DNA of 64,000 nt from Deuterostichococcus epilithicus (lineage: Eukaryota; Chlorophyta; Trebouxiophyceae; Prasiolales; Stichococcaceae), in NCBI GenBank assembly GCA_033439295.1, contig JAVTLE010000007.1, forward strand, positions 310,001 through 374,000, in the 5' to 3' direction. Positions 24,191 to 35,100 of the stretch are shown piece by piece (positions within the stretch are counted from its first letter, which is position 1; the number at the start of each line of letters is the position of its first letter). The position numbers were made by a program, and so were the translations under genes. Under the pieces are notes generated by a model, which was not told the DNA's origin, made no database searches, and saw only the letters and a program-made list of their open reading frames with translations.

Positions 24191-24440
24191 ACTAAGAGCT
24201 CGAGCCTTAGCACTCTAGCTCACAACAGCGATCGGCAATCCGATCTGCGCAGTGCGGCGGACATGCTTCCAAGCTGACAGGCTTCTACTGCTGCAAATAC
24301 GATTCGATCACCAGCTTGAAAGGCCCTCACGGTGGATCCGGTGTCAGCGAGCCAACAAGCTCGTGCGCCCTGTGTGCACCAGTCCCTGCATGGCCTGCGT
24401 GGGGTGTTTGGGTTCACTCGCGGATGCTGTGGCACAAAGT
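24190..24440. mobile_element. Old, diverged fragments of the LINE 3' region
   Basis: 24190-24275 resembles, at reduced identity, the stretch GAGCTCGAGCC...CAGCGATCGGC...CCAAGCTGGCAGG found antisense at the end of other LINE copies. 24340-24430 resembles the later 3' UTR (AGCGAGCCA...CTGTGGCACA). Many substitutions suggest older insertions than the copies to the right. Confidence 0.5.
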
Positions 24441-24522
24441 ATTACTATTAATTGGGGTTTCGAGTAGCAATTCACCTGCATACGAGTGCTCCCATCGGCA
24501 CCACCTCCATGACTTGGGGGTG

Positions 24523-24780
24523 GGGGTGGTGGAGCGTGAAAAGTGAAAGAACCATTGACCGGAAGGTTGGTTGTGAAAGTTGAATTAAATCCACTTATAT
24601 ACACAACCAAGAGATGATGGAGTGTCACCCGAAGGCGATCGATAGAGATGGGTGATTGTCGAAGCAATGCGAAAGCAGGGCAGTCATATGTATGACTATG
24701 ACCCAATTCACTCCTTTATTGTTGTCCGCATGAGGAATCGAACTCGAGGCCCCATGTGTATTTCTCCGTTTTCCAACCAC
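24523..24780 (-). mobile_element. SINE-like repeat, copy 1
   Basis: About 258 bp match the repeat at 28423-28680. Read on the minus strand it begins TGGTTGGAAAACGG, carries GAGTTCGATTCC (close to the Pol III B box GGTTCGANTCC), then a short hairpin, then GTGTATATAAGTGG, and ends TTTTCACGCTCCACCACCCCC. The A-box part is weak, so tRNA ancestry is an inference. Confidence 0.6.
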
Positions 24781-25310
24781 ACGACTGGAAATTCTTGGCA
24801 ACCTTGTATGCAGTTCTCGTTGTTCCTCAGCTTGTCGCCCTCCATGGCGCATTCTGACCGCCTTCGGGCCTGTCTAAAGCGTAGTTAACTACTTGACTGT
24901 ACAGTATGTGACCAAGTCCAAGTCCATTCCCACTGCCTTCGGGCTCTTTTTGTATTCAGCCACTTCACGGCAAACTACGTCAACAACTTGTCCAAGTAGA
25001 GCACATCCCCAAAGCCGGTCGGAAATCGCAACAAAAGGTGACGTGCAAAGGGAACAACTGGAAAAGGCTGCGAACAGGCAATAACCCACCACCAAACTGC
25101 GGTGCAAACGGGTACACTCGCCATGCGGATAAACTCCAAATTGGGGTTGCGGAACTTGATCGGTATTGTGAAAAGCGATGGAATGAGAAACCCTGTGGCG
25201 GAAGGCAAGTCGCCAGCTATGCGGCCGTCCACAGCGGCCTGCAAAGGCTCCCACTGCGGCGTCCACCTCGCCGCACCGGCATCAGCCCTACCGGGCTTGG
25301 CTACACAGAC
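24781..25310. other. Short LINE-tail remnant, then unassigned sequence
   Basis: 24830-24925 matches the LINE tail end in plus orientation (CTTGACTGTACAGTATG, then CCAAGTCC) with many substitutions. From about 24930 to 25310 no gene or repeat is recognised. Confidence 0.45.
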
Positions 25311-25314
25311 CCCA

Positions 25315-25950
25315 CCTTGGACTTGGACTTGGACTTGGACTTGGTTACATACTGTGCAGTCAAGTGGCTGACTATAGCACAGGCCCGAAGGCGGTCAGAA
25401 TGCGCAACAGCAAGCGACTTGGACTTGGACTTTGGTTACATACTGTGCAGTCAAGTGGCTGACTATAGCACAGGCCCGAAGGCGGTCGGAATGCGCAACA
25501 GCAAGCGACAAGCTGAGGGAACAAACGCAAAGGGCGTCGAGCAGATCAAAACGACATTGGCAACCATGTCCAGTGCTAGAGTCATGTGCCACAGCACTCG
25601 CGGGTAAACCCAGTAAACCCCGCGCAGACATACAGGACCACGAGCGCACAAGGCTTGGACTTGGACTTGGACTTGGTTACATACTGTGCAGTCAAGTGGC
25701 TGACTATAGCACAGGCCCGAAGGCGGTCGGAATGCGCAACAGCAAGCGACAAGCTGAGGGAACAAACGCAAAGGGCGTCGAGCAGATCAAAACGACATTG
25801 GCAACCATGTCCAGTGCTAGAGTCAAGTGCCACAGCACCCGCGGGTAAACCCAGTAAACCCCGCGCAGACATACAGGACCAGTTGCGCACAAGGCGCCGA
25901 GCTCTCTGGCTCGCTGGGACCGGAAACGCCGTGAGGCGCCCTGCATCGAC
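25315..25950 (-). mobile_element. Three nested LINE 3' ends, tail on tail
   Basis: Three consecutive minus-strand LINE 3' ends begin at about 25315, 25418 and 25652. Each opens with a GGACTT run (the complement of the AAGTCC tail) followed by GGTTACATACTGTGCAGTC. The first is only about 100 bp; the second and third continue through the 3' UTR. Each junction falls in or beside a hexamer tract. Confidence 0.75.
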
Positions 25951-28241
25951 CCTGACGCAGCCACGGCGGTGCTGTACGCAGCGATGCTCAACGAGAGGCT
26001 CATGGAGTGGACCGAGCGCCACGGGCTGCGTGCCCGCGGACAGGCTGGCTTCCGGAGGGACCACCGCACCACTGACCAGGTGTTTGTGCTCCGCACGCTC
26101 ATTGAGCGAGCCCGTGCAGACAAAAAGCCGCTGTATGTATGTTACGTTGACTTCAAAAAAGCATATGACACCATTCCACGTGACCTGCTGTGGCACAAAC
26201 TGCAGCGCATCGGGGTGCATGGGGACTTCTTGCGGGCGGTGCAGGCTTTGTATGCGGAGGTGCCCATGGGGGTGCAGTTTGCTGACGGCATGTCTGCCAC
26301 GTTCGATTCCCTGCTAGGTGTGAAACAGGGCTGCCCACTTTCTCCAACCCTGTTTGGCATCTTCATTGATGACTTCCAGGCTGAGCTCGAAGCCGGCTCC
26401 GCCGGCTTCGCTCTTCCCACACTGTCCGGCGTGCAGACGCCGGCGCTCTTCTACACGGACGACCTGGCACTGGTGTCCACCACCGTCGCCGGCCTGCAGG
26501 CGCAGCTGGACCTCTTGCAGGCATACAGCAAGCGCTGGCGGCTCACCGTCAACGTCAAGAAGACGAAGGTGGTGGTTTACACCACCGCGCGCGGCGCGGT
26601 GGCGGCGCCACAGCTCACCTACATGTCCGCCCCCATCGAGGTGCTTGACACGTTCAGGTACTTGGGGGTTGACCTGCACAGCACGAAGCCATTTGCTTCG
26701 AGCGCAGCGGACCGGGCGGCGTCCGCCCGACGCGCCGCGCTCGCACTGCATAATCGCTGTCGTGATCTCGGGCTGCATGATCCTGCACTGCTCATGCATC
26801 GTTTTGACGCACTTGTGCGCCCGGTGATGCTGTACGGTGTGGAGACTTGGGGGCCTGGGGCGCTGTGTGGCAAGGCCAGCGGCATGGAGGCTTGTGAGAA
26901 AGTGCAGAGGAGCTTTTTGCGGGCTCTTCTTGGCGTGCGTGCAGGCACGCCCAAGGCGGCGCTACTCGGCGAGGCGGGCCGCTTTGAGGCGGCGCACACA
27001 GCAGTGACGCTGATCTGCCGCTTCTGGAACCGGCTGGTGGACATGCCCGACACGCGGCTCACCAAGCAGGCGTTCCTCGAGAACGTCAGCATGGCCGGCC
27101 GCAGCGGCGGCATCCACTCGGCCTGCTGGACAGCCCAGATGGCCTCGTTCCTGGACTTCATGTCTCCCATTGTTGACAGTGTGCCGCAGCACATCGACCC
27201 TGATGCAGCCACGGCAGTGCTGCAGCGCCGACACTTTGAGTCGGTGAATGGCAGCGACGCCCGCAAGGTACGCGAGTGGCTGCAGATTCGGGGCCCTCTG
27301 GCTTTTGGTGCCTACGAACCAGCTATGTATCTGCAGGCGGTGGCCTCCAGGACCGGCCGCGTTCGGCTGGCGCAGTTTCGCACCGGCTCCCATTGGCTGC
27401 GGGTGGAGACAGGGCGGTGGGCCGGTCTGCCGCGCGAGCAGCGCAGCTGTCAGCGCTGCGACAGCAGCGAGGTTGATGACGCAGAGCACATGCTCTGGGG
27501 GTGTTTTGCTCTGCTAGACCAGCGCCTCCAGCACGTGGAGTTGTTCAGCCGGGGCGACGCCACAGTCGAGGCGTTCATGCAGCAGGACCCTGCCAGCTTG
27601 GGGGTGTTTCTGCGGCATTGCGCCGATCGCTGCGCGGAGCTATAGCTAGTGGGCTGAGGCTCGAGCTCTCAATGAGGCCTATCATCATCATGCTTTCGAG
27701 GCAGAGGGCACCTTGCTCTTGGGACTTTTGGGGTCGGCATGGGGGTAGATGGCGATTTCATTTTCTGTGTTTCGGAGTGATGTGCCATAGCGCTCGCGGA
27801 ATCCTGCGATGGGAGCGGCTAGCTCAGGTGCCGGGGGCACTTAGAGGCATGTTGCGCAGTCAGACATCCCGCAGCCTTGGCAGCGGGAGGTCAGGCCTAG
27901 CAGGTGGTTTTCAGTCCTTAGCTTTTGTGTTTGGCCTGTTTCCACCAGCGTGCAGGGCGCCTCACGGCGTTTCCGGTCCCAGCGAGCCAGAGAGCTCGGC
28001 GCCTTGTGCGCAACTGGTCCTGTATGTCTGCGCGGGGTTTACTGGGTTTACCCACGGGTGCTGTGGCACATGACTCTATGACTGGACATGGTTGCCGATG
28101 TCGTTTCGGTCTGCTCGACGCCCTTTCCGTTTGTTCCCTCAGCTTGTCGCTTGCTGTTGCGCATTCCGACCGCCTTCGGGCCTGTGCTATAGTCAGCCAC
28201 TTGACTGCACAGTATGTAACCAAGTCCAAGTCCAAGTCCAA
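25940..28241 (+). mobile_element. LINE copy A: reverse transcriptase, zinc knuckle, 3' UTR, hexamer tail
   Basis: A 5'-truncated non-LTR retrotransposon. An open frame at 25969-27645 (558 aa) holds RT motif A (YVDFKKAYDTI), motif B (GVKQGCPLSPTLFGIFIDDF), motif C (FYTDDLALVS) and the thumb region. Near the end is the zinc knuckle CQRC-x9-H-x4-C (CDSSEVDDAEHMLWGC). Motif C reads TDD where other copies read ADD, so activity is uncertain. The 3' UTR runs to 28220 and ends in CCAAGT/AAGTCC hexamers. At the 5' side, sequence normally encoding HIDPDAATAVL near the protein end is fused directly to RT-domain sequence, so this copy is rearranged as well as truncated. The endonuclease is missing. Confidence 0.85.
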
Positions 28242-28277
28242 GCCTTGTGCGCTCGTGGTCCTGTATGTCTGCGCGGG

Positions 28278-28422
28278 GATGTCGCACCCCCCTCGCCACC
28301 AACCCCGCCATCCTCCAGCCTACCACCATCGCCAACACCACCCACGTCCTCCTTCACTGCCCGCTCACATGCCCGGCCGCCCGCTGGATTTGCGACCTAT
28401 GGGCTGCCATCGACGGCGGCAG
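28278..28422 (+). mobile_element. Fragment of a second LINE family (C-terminal zinc-knuckle region)
   Basis: A short frame reads TTHVLLHCPLTCPAARWICD, with the His-Cys spacing of RT C-terminal knuckles in other non-LTR elements. It does not match the dominant LINE here. It is cut on the right by the SINE-like repeat. Confidence 0.4.
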
Positions 28423-28680
28423 TGGTTGGAAAACGGAAAAATACCCATGGGGTCTCGAGTTCGATTCCTCATGCGGACAACAATAAAGGAGTGAGTTGGG
28501 TCATAGTCATACATATGACTGCCCTGCTTTCGCATTGCTTCGGCAATCACCCATCGCTATCGATCACCTTCGGGTGACACTCCACCATCTCTTGGTTGTG
28601 TATATAAGTGGATTTAATTCCACTTTCACAACCAACCTTCCGGTCAAAGGTTCTTTCACTTTTCACGCTCCACCACCCCC
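28423..28680 (+). mobile_element. SINE-like repeat, copy 2
   Basis: A complete copy of the family described at 24523-24780, in plus orientation. The B-box-like GAGTTCGATTCC lies 38 bp from the left edge. AAGTGGATTTAATTCCACTT forms a perfect small hairpin. The right end abuts the LINE-derived tandem array. Confidence 0.6.
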
Positions 28681-31600
28681 AAGGGTGCTGTGGCACATGA
28701 CTCTAACACTGGACATGGTTGCCGATGTCGCTTTGGTCTGTTCGACGCCCTTTCCGTTTGTTCCCTCAGCTTGTCGCTTGCTGTTGCGCATTCCGACCGC
28801 CTTCGGGCCTGTGCTATAGTCAGCCACTTGACTGCACAGTATGTAACCAAGTCCAAGTCCAAGTCCAAGTCCAAGACCACTCCGAAACCCAAACACAGAA
28901 AATGAAATCGCCATCTACCCCCATGCCGACTCCAAAAGTCCCGACAGCAAGTTGCCCTCTGTCTCGAAAGCATGATGATGATAGGCCTCATTGAGAGCTC
29001 GAGCCCAAGCCCTCTAGCTACGCGCAGCGATCGGCGCAATGCCGCAGAAACACCCCCAAGCTGGCAGGGTCCTGTTGCATGAACGCCTCGACCGTGGCGT
29101 CGCCCCGGCTGAACAACTCCACGTGCTGGAGGCGCTGGTCTAGCAGAGCAGAACACCCCCAGAGCATGTGCTCTGCGTCATCAACCTCGCCGCTGTCGCA
29201 GCGCTGACAGCTGCGCTGCTCGCGCGGCAGACCGGATGTCTGCGCGGGGTTTACTGGGTTTACCCGCGGGTGCTGTGGCACATGACTCTAACACTGGACA
29301 TGGTTGCCGATGTCGCTTTGGTCTGTTCGACGCCCTTTCCGTTTGTTCCCTCAGCTTGTCGCTTGCTGTTGCGCATTCCGACCGCCTTCGGGCCTGTGCT
29401 ATAGTCAGCCACTTGACTGCACAGTATGTAACCAAGTCCAAGTCCAAGTCCAAGTCCAAGACCACTCCGAAACCCAAACACAGAAAATGAAATCGCCATC
29501 TACCCCCATGCCGACTCCAAAAGTCCCGACAGCAAGTTGCCCTCTGTCTCGAAAGCATGATGATGATAGGCCTCATTGAGAGCTCGAGCCCAAGCCCTCT
29601 AGCTACGCGCAGCGATCGGCGAAATGCCGCAGAAACACCCCCAAGCTGGCAGGGTCCTGTTGCATGAACGCCTCGACCGTGGCGTCGCCCCGGCTGAACA
29701 ACTCCACGTGCTGGAGGCGCTGGTCTAGCAGAGCAGAACACCCCCAGAGCATGTGCTCTGCGTCATCAACCTCGCCGCTGTCGCAGCGCTGACAGCTGCG
29801 CTGCTCGCGCGGCAGACCGGATGTCTGCGCGGGGTTTACTGGGTTTACCCGCGGGTGCTGTGGCACATGACTCTAGCACTGGACATGGTTGCCGATGTCG
29901 CTTTGCTCTGTTCGACGCCCTTTCCGTTTGTTCCCTCAGCTTGTCGCTTGCTGTTGCGCATTCCGACCGCCTTCGGGCCTGTGCTATAGTCAGCCACTTG
30001 ACTGCACAGTATGTAACCAAGTCCAAGTCCAAGTCCAAGTCCAAGACCACTCCGAAACCCAAACACAGAAAATGAAATCGCCATCTACCCCCATGCCGAC
30101 TCCAAAAGTCCCGACAGCAAGTTGCCCTCTGTCTCGAAAGCATGATGATGATAGGCCTCATTGAGAGCTCGAGCCCAAGCCCTCTAGCTACGCGCAGCGA
30201 TCGGCGAAATGCCGCAGAAACACCCCCAAGCTGGCAGGGTCTTGTTGCATGAACGCCTCGACCGTGGCGTCGCCCCGGCTGAACAACTCCACGTGCTGGA
30301 GGCGCTGGTCTAGCAGAGCAGAACACCCCCAGAGCATGTGCTCTGCGTCATCAACCTCGCCGCTGTCGCAGCGCTGACAGCTGCGCTGCTCGCGCGGCAG
30401 ACCGGATGTCTGCGCGGGGTTTACTGGGTTTACCCGCGGGTGCTGTGGCACATGACTCTAACACTGGACATGGTTGCCGATGTCGCTTTGCTCTGTTCGA
30501 CGCCCTTTCCGTTTGTTCCCTCAGCTTGTCGCTTGCTGTTGCGCATTCCGACCGCCTTCGGGCCTGTGCTATAGTCAGCCACTTGACTGCACAGTATGTA
30601 ACCAAGTCCAAGTCCAAGTCCAAGACCACTCCGAAACCCAAACACAGAAAATGAAATCGCCATCTACCCCCATGCCGACTCCAAAAGTCCCGACAGCAAG
30701 TTGCCCTCTGTCTCGAAAGCATGATGATGATAGGCCTCATTGAGAGCTCGAGCCCAAGCCCTCTAGCTACGCGCAGCGATCGGCGCAATGCCGCAGAAAC
30801 ACCCCCAAGCTGGCAGGGTCCTGTTGCATGAACGCCTCGACCGTGGCGTCGCCCCGGCTGAACAACTCCACGTGCTGGAGGCGCTGGTCTAGCAGAGCAG
30901 AACACCCCCAGAGCATGTGCTCTGCGTCATCAACCTCGCCGCTGTCGCAGCGCTGACAGCTGCGCTGCTCGCGCGGCAGACCGGATGTCTGCGCGGGGTT
31001 TACTGGGTTTACCCGCGGGTGCTGTGGCACATGACTCTAACACTGGACATGGTTGCCGATGTCGCTTTGCTCTGTTCGACGCCCTTTCCGTTTGTTCCCT
31101 CAGCTTGTCGCTTGCTGTTGCGCATTCCGACCGCCTTCGGGCCTGTGCTATAGTCAGCCACTTGACTGCACAGTATGTAACCAAGTCCAAGTCCAAGTCC
31201 AAGACCACTCCGAAACCCAAACACAGAAAATGAAATCGCCATCTACCCCCATGCCGACTCCAAAAGTCCCGACAGCAAGTTGCCCTCTGTCTCGAAAGCA
31301 TGATGATGATAGGCCTCATTGAGAGCTCGAGCCCAAGCCCTCTAGCTACGCGCAGCGATCGGCGCAATGCCGCAGAAACACCCCCAAGCTGGCAGGGTCC
31401 TGTTGCATGAACGCCTCGACCGTGGCGTCGCCCCGGCTGAACAACTCCACGTGCTGGAGGCGCTGGTCTAGCAGAGCAGAACACCCCCAGAGCATGTGCT
31501 CTGCGTCATCAACCTCGCCGCTGTCGCAGCGCTGACAGCTGCGCTGCTCGCGCGGCAGACCGGATGTCTGCGCGGGGTTTACTGGGTTTACCCGCGGGTG

Positions 31601-32941
31601 CTGTGGCACATGACTCTAACACTGGACATGGTTGCCGATGTCGCTTTGCTCTGTTCGACGCCCTTTCCGTTTGTTCCCTCAGCTTGTCGCTTGCTGTTGC
31701 GCATTCCGACCGCCTTCGGGCCTGTGCTATAGTCAGCCACTTGACTGCACAGTATGTAACCAAGTCCAAGTCCAAGTCCAAGACCACTCCGAAACCCAAA
31801 CACAGAAAATGAAATCGCCATCTACCCCCATGCCGACTCCAAAAGTCCCGACAGCAAGGTGCCCTCTGCCTCGAAAGCATGATGATGATAGGCCTCATTG
31901 AGAGCTCGAGCCCAAGCCCTCTGGCTCCGCGCAGCGATCGGCGCAATGCCGCAGAAACACCCCCAAGCTGGCAGGGTCCTGTTGCATGAACGCCTCGACC
32001 GTGGCGTCGCCCCGGCTGAACAACTCCATGTGCTGGAGGCGCCGGTCTAGCAGAGCAGAACACCCCCAGAGCATGTGCTCTGCGTCATCAACCTCGCCGC
32101 TGTCGCAGCGCTGACAGCTGCGCTGCTCGCGCGGCAGACCGGATGTCTGCGCGGGGTTTACTGGGTTTACCCGCGGGTGCTGTGGCACATGACTCTAACA
32201 CTGGACATGGTTGCCGATGTCGCTTTTTGGTCTGCTCGACGCCCTTTCCGTTTGTTCCCTCAGCTTGTCGCTTGCTGTTACGCATTCCGACCGCCTTCGG
32301 GCCTGTGCTATAGTCAGCCACTTGACTGCACAGTATGTAACCAAGTCCAAGTCCAAGTCCAAGACCACTCCGAAACCCAAACACAGAAAATGAAATCGCC
32401 ATCTACCCCCATGCCGACTCCAAAAGTCCCGACAGCAAGGTGTCCTCTGCCTCGAAAGCATGACGATGATAGGCCTCATTGAGAGCTCGAGCCCAAGCCC
32501 TCTAGCTACGCGCAGCGAGCGGCGCAATGCCGCAGAAACGCCCCCAAGCTGGCAGGGTCTTGTTGCATGAACGCCTCGACCGTGGCGTCGCCCCGGCTGA
32601 ACAACTCCATGTGCTGGAGGCGCCGGTCTAGCAGAGCAGAACACCCCCAGAGCATGTGCTCTGCGTCATCAACCTCGCCGCTGTCGCAGCGCTGACAGCT
32701 GCGCTGCTCGCGCGGCAGACCGGATGTCTGCGCGGGGTTTACTGGGTTTACCCGCGGGTGCTGTGGCACATGACTCTAACACTGGACATGGTTGCCGATG
32801 TCGTTTTTTGGTCTGCTCGACGCCCTTTCCGTTTGTTCCCTCAGCTTGTCGCTTGCTGTTGCGCATTCCGACCGCCTTCGGGCCTGTGCTATAGTCAGCC
32901 ACTTGACTGCACAGTATGTAACCAAGTCCAAGTCCAAGTTA
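28681..32941 (+). repeat. Tandem array of LINE 3'-end chimeras, seven units plus a partial
   Basis: Unit starts, marked by GGGTGCTGTGGCAC, fall near 28684, 29268, 29853, 30438, 31017, 31596, 32175 and 32756. The period is about 585 bp for the first three units, 579 for the next three and 581 for the seventh. Each unit is head-to-head: plus-strand LINE tail ending in CCAAGT hexamers, then antisense LINE sequence covering the last 70 or so codons (zinc knuckle) and early 3' UTR, then a return to plus-strand 3' UTR. The first units hold four hexamers and later ones three, which explains the 6-bp step. The last unit carries two extra T. The repeated open frames in these units are LINE fragments, not genes. 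Confidence 0.9.
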
Positions 32942-33854
32942 TCACTCACCACCACTCGTTTCTAGCCGCCACCTGCCGCCGCTCACCACAGTAATCCTCC
33001 CACCGCCTTCCTACCCGCCGCCTCGTCACCGTCACCACCGTACCGCCGCATCACCCCGCTGGCACCTTCACCGTCACCGTCATCGTCACCATCCACACCA
33101 CACACGCAAACACGAAGAAAAACATCCAACCATCGCCGTCACCATCACCATCATCATCACCGAGACTTAGAGGGAGAGCACATGGGAGAAGACCGGATTT
33201 CACTAACAGCACGGACTCATCTAGAGCCAGGCACCCGCGGAACCCGCTGCCATGGAGGCGTCGACCACAGATGACTGGGGTGCCCGGCGTTGCGCGTTAG
33301 TCTATAGCTGGCGGCGTCAGCCGTCTAGATGTCAGCCATTGCGGGCGCCAGCCCTCTGTCACCTTGGGCTCGGTTGCTTTCACCAGCATGCAGGACGCCT
33401 TGCGGCGGAACGGCCCCAGCAAGCCACAGAGCTCGGCGCCTTGTGCGCTACCAGCCTGCATGTCTGCTCGGGGTTTACTGGGTTTACCCGCGGGTGCCGT
33501 GGCACGTACAGACTTTGGCTCCACGTCTTATCTAGCGCGCTAGTTTGTCAGCGGATCGTTCCAGCCGCGTGTGCATGGCTTTGCTGCCGCCGCCGCCGTG
33601 ACCCCGCACTTGCAGGAGCGTCAGACAGTTCAGCCTCATCGGGACTATTGCCTTTCGCTAGTCTCATAGGACCTGCATTCCCCAGTGGTTTCAGAGTCCT
33701 CCACCGACACTTTTCGAACGACGATTCCTTTGGAGGTTCACCCCGCCGCGCCCTCGTTCACACATGGGATGCCGCATTGTGCCGCATTGCCTTGTTCTAG
33801 GACTTGGCTTTGGTCTGGACGCCCACTGTAAAAAACAAACAAACAAACAAACAA
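32942..33854 (+). mobile_element. CAAA-tailed element, copy 1
   Basis: A CCACC-rich lead (32942-33160) runs into a conserved body and ends in TGTAAAAAACAAACAAAC repeats. Part of the body (about 33380-33510) is homologous to the LINE 3' UTR, including GCGGGGTTTACTGGGTTTAC, but the tail is CAAA rather than AAGTCC. No RT is present, so this looks like a non-autonomous relative or a truncated sister LINE. It joins an RT fragment directly on its right. Confidence 0.65.
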
Positions 33855-35052
33855 GTACGGTGTGGAGACTTGGGGGCCTGTGGCGCTGTGTGGCAAGGCC
33901 AGCGGCATGGAGGCTTGTGAGAAAGTGCAGAGGAGCTTTTTGCGGGCTCTTCTTGGCGTGCGTGCAGGCACGCCCAAGGCGGCGCTACTCGGCGAGGCGG
34001 GCCGCTTTGAGGCGGCGCACACAGCAGTGACGCTGATCTGCCGCTTCTGGAACCGGCTGGTGGACATGCCTGACGCGCGGCTGACCAAGCAGGCGTTCCT
34101 CGAGAACGTCAGCATGGCCGGCCGCGGCGGCGGCATCCACTCGGCCTGTTGGGCTGCCCAGGTGGCCTCGTTCCTGGACTTCATGTCCCCCATTGTTGAC
34201 GGTGTGCCGCAGCACATCGACCCTGACGCAGCCACGGCAGTGCTGCAGCGCCGACACTTTGAGTCGGTGAATGGCAGCGATGCCCGCAAGGTACGCGAGT
34301 GGCTGCAGATTCGGGGCCCTTTGGCTTTTGGTGCATGCGAACCAGCTATGTATCTGCAGGCGGTGGCCTCCAGGACCGGCCGTGTTCGGCTGGCGCAGTT
34401 TCGCACCGGCTCCCATTTGCTGCGGGTGGAGACAGGGCGGTGGGCCGGTCTGCCGCGCGAGCAGCGCAGCTGTCAGCGGCTGCGACAGCGGCGAGGTTGA
34501 TGACGCAGAGCACATGCTCTGGGGGTGTTTTGCTCTGCTAGACTTGCGCCTCCAGCACGTGGAGTTGTTCAGCCGGGGCGACGCCACGGTCGAGGCGTTC
34601 ATGCAACAGGACCCTGCCAGCTTGGGGGTGTTTCTGCGGCATTGCGCCGATCGCTGCGCGGAGCTAGAGGGCTTGGGCTCGAGCTCTCAATGAGGCCTAT
34701 CATCATCATGCTTTCGAGGCAGAGGGCACCTTGCTGTCGGGACTTTTGGAGTCGGCATGGGGGTAGATGGCGATTTCATTTTCTGTGTTTGGGTTTCGGA
34801 GTGGTGTGCCATAGCGCTCGCGGAATCCTGCGATGGGAGCGGCTAGCTCAGGTGCCGGGGGCACTTTAGGCATGTTGCGCAGTCAGACATCCCGCAGCCT
34901 TGGCAGCGGGAGGTTAGGCTTAGCGTGTGTTTTTCAGTCCTTGGCTTTTGTGTTTGGTCTGCTTCCACCAGCATGCAGGGCGCCTCACGGCGTTTCCGGT
35001 CCCAGCGAGCCAGAGAGCTCGGCGCCTTGTGCGCAACTGGTCCTGTATGTCT
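33855..35052 (+). mobile_element. LINE copy B: C-terminal half of RT ORF and 3' UTR
   Basis: The frame from 33862 (METWGPVALCGKASGME...) covers the post-RT region and runs to 34500. One extra base near the zinc-knuckle codons shifts the frame relative to copy A. The 3' UTR continues to about 35050, where it meets the left arm of the large inverted repeat. Confidence 0.8.
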
Positions 35053-35100
35053 GCATGATGATGATAGGCCTCATTGAGAGCTCGAGCCTCAGCCCACTAG

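Noticed and set aside
28681-32941. Tandem array as a CRISPR or as a family of small genes
   Set aside because: Units are about 580 bp without spacers, and the repeated 78-186-codon frames are fragments of the LINE C-terminus and 3' UTR.
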